A stretch of 64,000 bases of DNA from Clostridia bacterium (lineage in GTDB: Bacteria; Bacillota; Clostridia; Oscillospirales; CAG-272). Shown here in pieces: positions 33,015-41,634 of this stretch (positions are counted from its first letter, which is position 1; each line of letters begins with the position of its first letter). The position numbers and the translations under genes were made by a program. The stretch is from the NCBI GenBank assembly GCA_017471825.1, contig JAFURQ010000007.1, positions 62,001-126,000 on the forward strand, given 5' to 3'. The notes under the pieces are model-generated. The model worked only from the letters and a program-made list of their open reading frames with translations, had not been told where the DNA came from and made no database searches.

Positions 33015-33989
33015 TTAATGCGCTCTTCTGCGCTTAACGCTATTCTCGACAACGCCGTTATCGCGGTCGACAAGCCTTATGAATATGGATTCAAGGTCGG
33101 TTCCCACGGGCATAAGTCCGACAATGGGCCAGCCCATTCGCGAGCAAAGATTGAAAAGTGGCTTCCTTACGTCTATACCGCGCTCGCTCTCTATACGGAA
33201 GGCAAACGAATCTCCGTCGCGCTCTCCCGTTGCCTCTACCTCTTTAACGCCGTTGAGCTTTTCAATAGCGGCCTTAACCTCCTTTTGAGGACCGCATATC
33301 TTCGCTTGATAACGGTATCCATCCTCAATGGTTTTCGTCAGGTTTTCGGTGCGCTCGTCGGCAATTATTTTACCCTTGTTGATAATGATAATGCGCTCAC
33401 AAACCGCCTGCACCTCCGCAAGAATATGCGTGGAAAGAATTACGGTGTGGTTTTTGCCGAGCGTTCTCATAAGCGTTCTTATTTCAAGAATCTGCTTCGG
33501 GTCGAGTCCTACGGTGGGCTCGTCGAATATGATAATTTTAGGGTCGCCGACAAGAGCCTGCGCGATTCCGACACGCTGCTTGTAGCCCTTTGAAAGATTC
33601 TTTATAAGCCTGTCCTTAACGTCAACTATTCTGACAACCGAAAGTATTTCGTTAAGATGCGCCTCGCGCTCAAGGGTACAGCCCTTAAGCTCGTAGACGA
33701 AGTTCAGATACTCCATAACCGTCATATCGGGATATACGGGCGGCTGCTCGGGCAAAAAGCCTATAAATTTCTTCGCACCGATTGGGTCGTCGAGAATATT
33801 TACGTTATTTATGTACGCCGCACCTGCTGTTGTGGAGAGATAACCCGTCAGGATATTCATAGTAGTACTCTTACCCGCGCCGTTAGGGCCGAGAAGACCG
33901 ACTATCTCCCCCTCTTTTATTTCAAAGCTGATGTCATCAAGGGCATAATTCGTGCCGTATCTTTTTACAAGATGCTCTACTCTTATCAT
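33015..33989 (-). CDS. ABC transporter ATP-binding protein (GldA-like)
   Basis: The 324-residue protein has Walker A GLLGPNGAGKSTTMN, signature LSKGYKQRVG, Walker B IIIFDEPTVGLD and the switch His in ILSTHIL. The tail past residue 230 is a dimerisation/regulatory part common in GldA-type ATPases. It is the first gene of the operon. Its start is odd: AAGGA is 23 nt upstream, but a hairpin between the two would bring them to a normal distance. Confidence 0.92.
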   Translation of the reverse strand: MIRVEHLVKRYGTNYALDDISFEIKEGEIVGLLGPNGAGKSTTMNILTGYLSTTAGAAYINNVNILDDPIGAKKFIGFLPEQPPVYPDMTVMEYLNFVYELKGCTLEREAHLNEILSVVRIVDVKDRLIKNLSKGYKQRVGIAQALVGDPKIIIFDEPTVGLDPKQILEIRTLMRTLGKNHTVILSTHILAEVQAVCERIIIINKGKIIADERTENLTKTIEDGYRYQAKICGPQKEVKAAIEKLNGVKEVEATGERDGDSFAFRIESERGIDVRKPLFNLCSRMGWPIVGLMPVGTDLESIFIRLVDRDNGVVENSVKRRRAH

Positions 33990-33997
33990 TTTGCTTT

Positions 33998-34047
33998 ATC
34001 GGTAAGACCGATTCCTTTCAAGTGGTTTTTGCCGCTTTACCGGCGGC
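33998..34047 (-). promoter_or_regulatory. Hairpins in the leader of the ABC operon, one between SD and start
   Basis: ATCGGT-CTT-ACCGAT (34012-33998) lies between the AAGGA at 34017-34013 and the ATG at 33989. With that 15-nt hairpin folded, 8 nt remain between AAGGA and ATG. A second hairpin, GCCGC...GCGGC (34047-34031), lies upstream. Confidence 0.6.
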
Positions 34048-34064
34048 AATTTAAACTTTTCGCA

Positions 34065-34096
34065 GTTTAATATTATACATTATAATTATAAACAAA
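34065..34096 (-). promoter_or_regulatory. Probable promoter region of the ABC operon
   Basis: The minus strand has several TATAAT-like boxes in a very AT-rich stretch (TATAAT at about 34085 and 34073) with TTGTT-type -35 boxes 16-17 bp upstream. A promoter is certain to be here, but I cannot tell which box is used. Confidence 0.5.
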
Positions 34097-34182
34097 CTAT
34101 GAACAAAGCATTATAAAATGAAATATATTTATAAATAAAGAGTGAATGTTAAAAAACGGCAGGTGCAAAGCGTAAAAATCGG

Positions 34183-34211
34183 TTGACAAAAGCAAGCGGT
34201 TATTGTATAAT
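34183..34211 (+). promoter_or_regulatory. Promoter of glyA-trpS
   Basis: TTGACA (34183-34188), a 17-bp spacer and TATAAT (34206-34211) are a perfect consensus about 25 bp before the ribosome site. Confidence 0.88.
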
Positions 34212-34241
34212 TTAGTATATTTGAGCGAAACGGAGATTAAA

Positions 34242-35486
34242 ATGAGGGACTACGAGCTTCTCAAGCAAAACGACCCCGAGCTTTACGCGGCGGTCGTCAG
34301 CGAAAGAACCAGACAAAGAAGCAAAATCGAGCTTATCGCCTCGGAAAATTTTGTATCCGAGGTCGTGATGGAGGCAAACGGCACCATCCTTACCAACAAG
34401 TACGCCGAGGGCTACCCCTCGAAGAGATATTACGGCGGCTGCGAGCACGTCGACACGGTTGAAAACCTCGCCATAGAGAGAGCTAAGAAGCTTTTCGGCG
34501 CGGGCTACGCCAACGTTCAGCCCCACTCGGGAGCGCAGGCAAATATGGCTGTATTCTTCGCCCTGCTTGAGCCGGGTGATACCGTGCTTTCAATGAACCT
34601 CGCGCACGGCGGCCACCTGAGCCACGGCTCCCCCGTCAATATGTCGGGAAAATATTGGAATATCGTACCCTACGGTGTAAGCGAGAGGGACGCAAGAATA
34701 GATTACGACGAGGTAAGACGGCTCGCCCTTGAAAGCAAGCCCAAGCTCATCCTCGCAGGAGCATCGGCCTACCCCCGTGTAATAAATTTTGAGAAATTCA
34801 GCGAGATTGCAAAAGAGGTCGGCGCCTATCTTATGGTTGATATGGCACACATTGCAGGCCTCGTTGCAACGGGACACCACCCCTCGCCTATGCCCTACGC
34901 CGACGTCGTTACCACAACGACTCACAAAACCCTTCGCGGTCCTCGCGGAGGACTCATCCTCACCAACGACGAGGAGATAGCAAAGAAAATCAACAAGGCA
35001 ATCTTCCCGGGAATCCAGGGCGGCCCCCTTATGCACACGATAGCGGCAAAGGCGGTTTGCTTCGGCGAGGCTCTGAGGCCCGAATTTAAGGAATATTCCG
35101 AAAACGTCGTTAAAAATGCCGCAGCACTCGCGGATGCACTCGTTAAAGAAGGCTTCAAGCTCGTCTCGAGCGGCACGGACAACCACCTGCTCCTTCTCGA
35201 CCTCACGGGAATGAAGGTATCGACGGGAAAGGAAGCCGAGCACCTTCTTGACGAAATAGGCATCACCGCAAACAAAAACGCCATTCCCTTCGATACACAG
35301 AAGCCCTTCGTCACCAGCGGCGTGCGTCTTGGCACCGCGGCAACGACCACTCGCGGCTTCGGCGAGGACGATATGCGCGAGATTGCAAAAATAATATCAA
35401 TAACTCTTAAGGATTACGAAAACAGGGCGGACGAGGCACGCGCAAGAGTTGACGCGCTGTGCGCAAAATACCCCCTCTATGAATAA
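34242..35486 (+). CDS. glyA: Serine hydroxymethyltransferase
   Basis: GlyA interconverts serine and glycine with tetrahydrofolate and supplies one-carbon units in the cytoplasm. The 414-residue protein has the SHMT start [24 protein letters not shown], the [15 protein letters not shown] segment and the PLP lysine in [15 protein letters not shown] use the ATG at 34242 with CGGAG upstream; a longer in-frame start begins inside the -10 box. trpS follows by 12 bp; PLP-serine metabolism and tryptophanyl-tRNA charging have no direct link beyond general translation supply. Confidence 0.96.
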   Translation: MRDYELLKQNDPELYAAVVSERTRQRSKIELIASENFVSEVVMEANGTILTNKYAEGYPSKRYYGGCEHVDTVENLAIERAKKLFGAGYANVQPHSGAQANMAVFFALLEPGDTVLSMNLAHGGHLSHGSPVNMSGKYWNIVPYGVSERDARIDYDEVRRLALESKPKLILAGASAYPRVINFEKFSEIAKEVGAYLMVDMAHIAGLVATGHHPSPMPYADVVTTTTHKTLRGPRGGLILTNDEEIAKKINKAIFPGIQGGPLMHTIAAKAVCFGEALRPEFKEYSENVVKNAAALADALVKEGFKLVSSGTDNHLLLLDLTGMKVSTGKEAEHLLDEIGITANKNAIPFDTQKPFVTSGVRLGTAATTTRGFGEDDMREIAKIISITLKDYENRADEARARVDALCAKYPLYE

Positions 35487-35498
35487 AGGAACGATAAA

Positions 35499-36494
35499 AT
35501 GACAGGCGATAAGAAAACGGTTTTCTCGGGTGTTCAGCCCTCAGGAAATCTGACTATTGGAAATTACCTCGGTGCAATAAAGAATTTCTCAAAATTCTCC
35601 GAGGAATACAAAACCTTTTACTGCGTGGTCGATCTGCACGCCATAACCGTGCGTCAGGTGCCCGCAGAGCTGCGCAAAAGAACCTACGAAACGCTCGCGC
35701 TCTATATGGCGTGCGGACTTGACGAAAAGAAAAACACCCTCTTCGTACAGTCGCACGTGCCTCAGCACGCCGAGCTCGGCTGGATTCTCGATTGCTACAC
35801 GATGTTCGGCGAGCTTTCAAGAATGACGCAGTTCAAGGACAAAAGCGCAAAGAACGCGCAGAACATAAATGCAGGTCTTTTCACCTACCCCGCTCTCATG
35901 GCGGCGGATATACTCCTCTACCAGACCGATGTGGTTCCCGTCGGAATCGACCAGAAGCAGCACCTTGAGCTCGCGCGCGACGTGGCTATGCGCTTCAACC
36001 AGATATACTCCGACACCTTTACCGTCCCCGAGGGATATATCAACACCGACACTATGAAAATAATGTCGCTGGCAGAGCCCACCGCGAAAATGTCAAAATC
36101 AGACCCCAACCAGAACGCAGTGGTATATATCCTCGACTCAAAGGACGATATCATCCGCAAATTCAAAAGAGCCGTTACCGACTCCGACACGACCGTAAAA
36201 TATTCCGATGAAAAGCCCGGCATATCAAACCTTATGACCATCTACCGCGCCTTTACCGGTAAAACATACGAGGAAATCGAGCGCGAGTTTGACGGGCGCG
36301 GCTACGGCGACTTCAAGCTTGCCGTAGGCGAGGCATGTGCAGACGGGCTCGCCCCCGTGCGCGACGAGTTTTCAAGGCTCATTGCCGACAAGGCTCACCT
36401 TGAAGCAGTTATGAAATCGGGCGCCGAGGAAGCGGCATACTACGCAAGAAAAACGATGAGCAAGGTCAGAAGAAAGATTGGCTTTGTAAACTAA
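35499..36494 (+). CDS. trpS: Tryptophan--tRNA ligase
   Basis: TrpS charges tRNA-Trp with tryptophan. The 331-residue class I synthetase has the HIGH-equivalent SGNLTIGNYLGA and the KMSKS loop AKMSKSDP, and the tryptophan-binding region with DVVPVGIDQKQH. Length is normal. It shares a transcript with glyA and ends at a strong terminator. No T-box leader is present before it, unlike many Bacillota trpS genes. Confidence 0.96.
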   Translation: MTGDKKTVFSGVQPSGNLTIGNYLGAIKNFSKFSEEYKTFYCVVDLHAITVRQVPAELRKRTYETLALYMACGLDEKKNTLFVQSHVPQHAELGWILDCYTMFGELSRMTQFKDKSAKNAQNINAGLFTYPALMAADILLYQTDVVPVGIDQKQHLELARDVAMRFNQIYSDTFTVPEGYINTDTMKIMSLAEPTAKMSKSDPNQNAVVYILDSKDDIIRKFKRAVTDSDTTVKYSDEKPGISNLMTIYRAFTGKTYEEIEREFDGRGYGDFKLAVGEACADGLAPVRDEFSRLIADKAHLEAVMKSGAEEAAYYARKTMSKVRRKIGFVN

Positions 36495-36511
36495 CATTTA
36501 CAGAAAAATGC

Positions 36512-36541
36512 AAAAGCTCCCGAAAATTCGGGAGCTTTTTA
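36512..36541. terminator. Bidirectional terminator between trpS and the RsgI-like lipoprotein
   Basis: AAAAGCTCCCGAA and TTCGGGAGCTTTT form a 13-bp perfect stem with T runs on both strands. Confidence 0.93.
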
Positions 36542-36573
36542 TTATTTAATTTCACACGGGGTGCGTTGTTGCG

Positions 36574-38079
36574 TTATGATTGAAGCTTTGCGATTCTCTC
36601 GTTCTTTGCATTTTCAAGAAAAGCCTTTGCTTCGCTCTCCGCCTTTGAAAGCGCATCGTCAAGAGCCTTCTTTTGTGCAGACATGGTTTTTTCTATCTCC
36701 GTTCTTCTCTCTGCTATGTCAGCTACACCCTCTTCGCCTATCTGCGCCTTCATTTTTTCCTCAAGCTCATCAGCCTTTGTGCCAAACAGCTCTGCAGATT
36801 CTCTGATTTCGGAAACGGTTATAGCACCGTCCTGAATATCTGCGGCAAGCTTTTCGACAGATTCCTCAAAGGTATCAACACCGGACTCTACCGTCGCCTT
36901 AAGTGCCGCAGGAATAAGAAGCATTATGCCGTCAAATGCCGCTTGCGCACTTTCCTCTATGGCAAGTATTTCTTCCTCGTATTCCTTGATAAATTCCGCC
37001 TTGCGCTCTGCAAGCTCAACCTCTGCCGAATCAATTACCGCATCAAGCTCGGCCTTAATAGCCTCGAGCTCCGCGCTTGCCTGACTGTTTTTGATAAGCT
37101 TATCGGCATACGCCTCTATACTTCCGAGAGTTACCTCGCCATCAAGATTCTGTATCTTCTCTACCTCGTCTGACGAGAGGTTAAGAGCATCAAGAGCCGC
37201 CTCGGTTGCCTCCTCTCCAAGAGAATAATCTCTTACGTCATTTATTGTCGCGACACCGTCAGCCGCAAAATTTATCATTCTCTCACCGTTGGTGTATATC
37301 TGATAAAGCAGAGCGTCACCGATAGAGGTGGGATATTTCGTTATGTTTGATACGTAATATTGAAGATATACTGCATCTCCAAGCACACCGAGAGCCGTTT
37401 CATAAGCCTTGTCTGCCGCAAGCCTTGCCTGCTCAAACGCCGCAGTTGCAAAAGCTTCAGCCTTGCTGTGACGGGCTTGAATTATTTCGATAAGCTCCTC
37501 GTTATCCATCGTTACGGCAACACTGAGCTCTACGTCGCCGTTTTCACTTGCCGAAAGAGCAAGCTTGAATTTTCCAACCGTAAGCGCCTGAATTTCCGCA
37601 TTGTCCGGATTTTGCTCCTTAAGTGCTTCAAGACGGCGAAGTATCGAATAGGTTTCGCCTGCGTTTGCGGTTATAGTGAGCCCGTTTTCATCTGCCGAAG
37701 CTACTATCTTTTCGTTGATTTTTTCATTAAGGCTTGCGGCATATTCATCATCTGCTGACGAAACGCTCGTGCCTACAACGGTATTCTCCTCGCTGATATA
37801 GCCGTATTCGATTGCAAGTGCGGTTATTTTCTCTACCGCATCCTCAACCTTTTCTCCAACTATTCCCTCCTCGGAATAGAGAAGAACCTGAGCGTCCTCA
37901 TTTGCGCCGTAAGCACTCACAACCTTGCCGTCCTCTACGGTAAGCTCAACGGAAGGGTTGGCGTCTATGCTTACAAACGCCACCTCGGCTTCATCGTTAC
38001 CTGAGCACGATGCAAGCACAAATGATGTTGCAAAAAGAAGTGACAGAACAAGTATCAGGGATAAAATTCTGTTTTTCAT
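36574..38079 (-). CDS. Lipoprotein with RsgI-like middle domain and helical C-terminus
   Basis: A lipoprotein signal ends VLASC (Cys 25). Residues 33-125 match the RsgI middle domain: VSIDANPSVELTVEDGKV, then ANEDAQVLLY, VEDAVEKITALAIEYGYI and a TSVSS strand. In RsgI this domain follows a membrane helix and autocleaves to control an anti-sigma signal. Here no cytoplasmic anti-sigma segment or membrane helix is present. Residues 195-500 are Ala/Glu-rich helices, probably coiled coils. It may be an outer sensor or structural lipoprotein. It is 33 bp after the last polysaccharide gene on the same strand with an AAAGGAAA site, so co-transcription is possible. Confidence 0.7.
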   Translation of the reverse strand: MKNRILSLILVLSLLFATSFVLASCSGNDEAEVAFVSIDANPSVELTVEDGKVVSAYGANEDAQVLLYSEEGIVGEKVEDAVEKITALAIEYGYISEENTVVGTSVSSADDEYAASLNEKINEKIVASADENGLTITANAGETYSILRRLEALKEQNPDNAEIQALTVGKFKLALSASENGDVELSVAVTMDNEELIEIIQARHSKAEAFATAAFEQARLAADKAYETALGVLGDAVYLQYYVSNITKYPTSIGDALLYQIYTNGERMINFAADGVATINDVRDYSLGEEATEAALDALNLSSDEVEKIQNLDGEVTLGSIEAYADKLIKNSQASAELEAIKAELDAVIDSAEVELAERKAEFIKEYEEEILAIEESAQAAFDGIMLLIPAALKATVESGVDTFEESVEKLAADIQDGAITVSEIRESAELFGTKADELEEKMKAQIGEEGVADIAERRTEIEKTMSAQKKALDDALSKAESEAKAFLENAKNERIAKLQS

Positions 38080-38112
38080 AATAATTTTCCTTTCGTTTTA
38101 TAAATTTTATTT

Positions 38113-39276
38113 TTAGTTCAGCTCAAGACTCTCAAGGAACCCAAGCAGCTCCCTCGTTTGTCCGTCTGTGATTTTCGCAGATTCATCAAGCTCTTTTTTC
38201 ACTCTTTTCTTGTCGCCTCCAAAGGCGAATTCAAACCAGCGCACAACCTCAAATACAGGCAATAAATACGGGTGCTTATTTAACACGGGGTAGCGTATCT
38301 TCATAGATGAGTAGGGCGGGAAAATTCTACGCAGAATATATTTTCCGCGGCCGCCCTCCCTGCCGTGTGTGACAACCTGCGCCTTCGGCGCATCACCGCA
38401 CAGCGAGTTGAGCACAACGTGTGCCTCCATCTTGCGCGTCAGGTCGGTATGCTCCGTACCGCAAAACCAAGCATCGATTAAAGCCGTACACCCGTCGTAG
38501 AAGGTCACAAGCCCAACCTCAGCAAGAAGCTCGCGCAGCACACCCTCGTCAAATCCACGCTTTATTTTCCATAACCAGATGTCTGTAAACGGCTTAATCC
38601 CACACCCGCCGTTAATAAAGTGATATGCGGCGTGAGCTATAAGGTGCAGTACGAAAAATTCTCCCGTAAGCTCATAGCGTGAGCCGTCGCCGACGGGAGT
38701 GGCATAGTCCCACACACGCTCAAGCGCTCGGTCGATTTTTTCGATATTTTCCTTTATGCTGAAATGGAGCTCGAGATGCACTCCGCTCGGAGAAAAAAGA
38801 GAAACGTCGTGAAAATCCCGTTTTCCGTCGGTTTTGTAGCCAAGCCCGTCCACGATAGCCGAAATGGCAGAGGCAAGATTTTCTTCCGCAACAAGCAGGT
38901 CTATATCACCGCTCATGCGCATCCACGGCTCGGGATACAGCTCGCGGACAACCGCACCCTTCAAGAGAACGTACTGTATTTTCTGTTCATCAAGCACTCC
39001 GCAAATCTCGTCGGTTGCCGCGGCAAGCCGCTTGTATCTGAAAAACGCAAGCTCCTCCCTGTCAGAAAAGAGCCGATACTCGTCGCTTCCCTTCTGCATG
39101 GCACCGCAGCTCACCATAGCCGAAGCTATTACGTGTGCTATATCGTGACTGTCGGCGATTTTGAAAAGCTCTGCCGACGATTCCCTCGCCGCCGTAGCAA
39201 CGTCGGGGGAAATCTGCTCGCCCGAAAGCACTGCACGGAGCAGACTCGTAAGTATATCAACGGTATTCATTTTCAT
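38113..39276 (-). CDS. Nucleotidyltransferase-fold protein (NTP_transf_5 type)
   Basis: The 387-residue protein matches the family of nucleotidyltransferase-like proteins found in polysaccharide loci: the core YVLLKGAVVRELYPEPWMRMSGDIDLLV has the K-G and D-x-D residues, and HLELHFSIKEN follows. Its substrate is not known. It is the last recognisable gene of the polysaccharide operon. The ATG at 39276 is 3 nt from AAGGAG; a second ATG at 39270 has better spacing and may be the true start. Confidence 0.8.
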   Translation of the reverse strand: MKMNTVDILTSLLRAVLSGEQISPDVATAARESSAELFKIADSHDIAHVIASAMVSCGAMQKGSDEYRLFSDREELAFFRYKRLAAATDEICGVLDEQKIQYVLLKGAVVRELYPEPWMRMSGDIDLLVAEENLASAISAIVDGLGYKTDGKRDFHDVSLFSPSGVHLELHFSIKENIEKIDRALERVWDYATPVGDGSRYELTGEFFVLHLIAHAAYHFINGGCGIKPFTDIWLWKIKRGFDEGVLRELLAEVGLVTFYDGCTALIDAWFCGTEHTDLTRKMEAHVVLNSLCGDAPKAQVVTHGREGGRGKYILRRIFPPYSSMKIRYPVLNKHPYLLPVFEVVRWFEFAFGGDKKRVKKELDESAKITDGQTRELLGFLESLELN

Positions 39277-39294
39277 CTGCTCCTTTGCCGGGGT

Positions 39295-40479
39295 TTAGAA
39301 TTTTCTCCACACCATTTTGTTTACAACACCGGTGTAGGACTGAATTATTTTTACAACCTTTGTCGATACGTTTTCCTCAACGTAATCGGGAACGGGGATT
39401 CCGTTATCACCGTTTTCAACCATAAGAACCGCCGTTTCAACAGCCTGAAGAAGCGACTTTTTGTCTATGCCCGCAAGAACGAAGCATGCCTTGTCAAGCG
39501 CCTCGGGGCGCTCGGTTGACGTTCTGATGCACACCGCAGGGAAAGGTGAGCCAACCGACGTGAAGAAGGAGCTTTCCTCGGGGAGAGTTCCGCTGTCCGA
39601 CACCACCGCAAAGGCGTTCATCTGAAGATTGTTGTAGTCGTGGAAGCCGAGAGGCTCGTGCATTATAACGCGCTCGTCAAGCTTGAATCCGCTCGCCTCA
39701 AGACGCTTTTTGCTTCTCGGGTGGCAGGAATAAAGCACGGGCATATCGTATTTCTCCGCCATCTCGTTTATCGCTCCGAAAAGTGAAAGGAAGTTCTTTT
39801 CGGTATCAATATTCTCCTCGCGGTGAGCCGAAAGAAGTATGTATTTTTTAGGCTTAAGTCCGAGGCGTGTCAAAATATCCGAGCCGCGAATGCTGTCGAG
39901 ATTTGCGCGAAGCACCTCCGCCATAGGCGAGCCGGTAACGTATGTGCGCTCCTTGGGAAGTCCGCACTCGGCGAGGTATCTGCGCGCGTGCTCGGAGTAC
40001 GCGAGGTTAACGTCGGAAATAATGTCTACTATGCGGCGGTTGGTTTCCTCGGGCAGGCACTCGTCCTTGCAACGGTTGCCCGCTTCCATATGAAAAATCG
40101 GAATATGGAGTCTTTTCGCTGAAATTGCCGAAAGGCAGGAGTTTGTGTCGCCGAGAATCAAAAGCGCATCGGGCTTTATCGCGTTCATCAGCTTATACGA
40201 GCAGTTTATTATGTTACCGACGGTTGCACCGAGGTCGTCGCCAACCGCATCCATATAAACCTCGGGCGCGTCAAGGGACAAATCCTTGAAAAACACTCCG
40301 TTGAGATTATAGTCGTAGTTCTGACCCGTATGCGCGAGAATGCAGTCAAAATATTTTCTGCACTTGTTTATAACTGCGGCAAGACGGATAATTTCAGGGC
40401 GCGTGCCGACTATGATAAGCAGCTTGAGCCTGCCATCGTTTTTAAAGCTTACGTCACTGTAATCAAGCTTAATTTCCAT
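39295..40479 (-). CDS. capG: UDP-N-acetylglucosamine 2-epimerase family, CapG/FnlC type
   Basis: CapG converts UDP-2-acetamido-2,6-dideoxy-L-talose to UDP-N-acetyl-L-fucosamine, the last step to the FucNAc donor. The 394-residue protein has the non-hydrolysing 2-epimerase fold with IIVGTRPEIIRL, EAGNRCKDECLPEETNRRIVD, SAHREENID and VSDSGTLPEESS. The variant EAGNRC, in place of EAGLRT, together with CapF nearby, favours CapG over WecB. It starts after a hairpin-SD cassette. Confidence 0.88.
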   Translation of the reverse strand: MEIKLDYSDVSFKNDGRLKLLIIVGTRPEIIRLAAVINKCRKYFDCILAHTGQNYDYNLNGVFFKDLSLDAPEVYMDAVGDDLGATVGNIINCSYKLMNAIKPDALLILGDTNSCLSAISAKRLHIPIFHMEAGNRCKDECLPEETNRRIVDIISDVNLAYSEHARRYLAECGLPKERTYVTGSPMAEVLRANLDSIRGSDILTRLGLKPKKYILLSAHREENIDTEKNFLSLFGAINEMAEKYDMPVLYSCHPRSKKRLEASGFKLDERVIMHEPLGFHDYNNLQMNAFAVVSDSGTLPEESSFFTSVGSPFPAVCIRTSTERPEALDKACFVLAGIDKKSLLQAVETAVLMVENGDNGIPVPDYVEENVSTKVVKIIQSYTGVVNKMVWRKF

Positions 40480-40510
40480 TTATATCTCCATTCTGTCGCC
40501 TTACGGCGAC
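40480..40510 (-). repeat. Hairpin-SD cassette before capG
   Basis: GTCGCC-GTAA-GGCGAC (40510-40495) is followed by AGAATGGAGATATAA, 15 nt, and the ATG at 40479. The same arrangement is seen at 44021, 52029 and 61210. Confidence 0.82.
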
Positions 40511-40530
40511 CTTGCGAATAATTTCCTTAT

Positions 40531-41628
40531 TTAAATCAATTTACGTCCCGCGCTTCCGCCCGCGAAAATGCGATATACCCTCTCGGGCAGTATCCTCTTC
40601 GCCAGATACGCAACACCAAGACAAATGAGATAGAGCACGCCGACAAGCGCCAGATGAATAATTATATCAACCGCAATCGGCAAATCAACCGATACGAGCA
40701 GCTTTCTCGTAACTAGCCAGTTGAGTATCAGTATGAGAAGCGCGTGCATCGAGTAGACGAAATACGACACCGTAACGGGGAATCTCACTCGGAACCTCTC
40801 AAACGCCCCCGACGGAACAGCAAGCCACGACGTCACCGCCATAGCGTAATAAAAAACGGTGTTCAAGGGAGATATTTTCTGAGGGAAGAAGGTGAAGTAA
40901 ACCACGCCTGCCACAAAAATCACCGCCGCAACAATTCCGAGGGTACCCGTGTGATATTTTTCGTGTGCCACAGCACCGCCGCAGTACATTCCGAGCACCG
41001 CGCCGAGCATATAAAGCGGAATATATCCCACAAGCCTCGTTATCCAGAATCCGTAACCGCCAAGGCTCACCCTTGAGGTGAAAATAAGACAGCCGACAAA
41101 CACGACCGCGAGCACCGCTATACCTATTGCCCTATGCTTCTTCAGAAGCAGAATTATAGGCGAGAGCGCCGCAAGCACGAGAAGCGCCAGAAGATACCAG
41201 AGCGGCGCATCAAACGGCATTATACTGAAGCCGAGCAGGATTTCCTTGAAGCTCGGGAGCGGCTCGCTCTTGTAAAGCGAATACAGTATATTATAAATAA
41301 GGTAAACAGCATTCCACACCGCAAACGGAATACCGAGCGAGATAAGCCTGCGCACAAGCTTGCCGCCGAGGTCCTTGTAGCTCTCTATTCCGTAATAGAA
41401 GAGAAATCCCGAAAGCAGAAAGAAGCTTGCAAGTGAGAGCAGTCCGAGCATTGAATAAAAATTATCAAGTACGTCTAAAACCGCCGACTCTGTGCCGAGA
41501 TTCATTCCGCGGTAGAAATGCGTCCAGTGTGAAAGCACGATAAAAATCGTCATCACAAATCCGTAAACGGTCAGCTTCTTGCTGACGTTGTCGTTTAGCT
41601 TTTTTTCATTTATTTCTGCCATAGTCAC
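40531..41628 (-). CDS. Acyltransferase family 3 membrane protein
   Basis: The 365-residue protein has ten or so hydrophobic helices and the family's early motif with an active-site His (VLSHWTHFYRG). Such proteins add acetyl or other acyl groups to cell-surface glycans. In this operon it probably O-acetylates a sugar of the repeat unit. It lies 6 bp after capF. Confidence 0.85.
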   Translation of the reverse strand: MTMAEINEKKLNDNVSKKLTVYGFVMTIFIVLSHWTHFYRGMNLGTESAVLDVLDNFYSMLGLLSLASFFLLSGFLFYYGIESYKDLGGKLVRRLISLGIPFAVWNAVYLIYNILYSLYKSEPLPSFKEILLGFSIMPFDAPLWYLLALLVLAALSPIILLLKKHRAIGIAVLAVVFVGCLIFTSRVSLGGYGFWITRLVGYIPLYMLGAVLGMYCGGAVAHEKYHTGTLGIVAAVIFVAGVVYFTFFPQKISPLNTVFYYAMAVTSWLAVPSGAFERFRVRFPVTVSYFVYSMHALLILILNWLVTRKLLVSVDLPIAVDIIIHLALVGVLYLICLGVAYLAKRILPERVYRIFAGGSAGRKLI

Positions 41629-41634
41629 ACTCCT

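Noticed and set aside
35487-35498. T-box leader of trpS
   Set aside because: Only 12 bp separate glyA and trpS, so there is no room.
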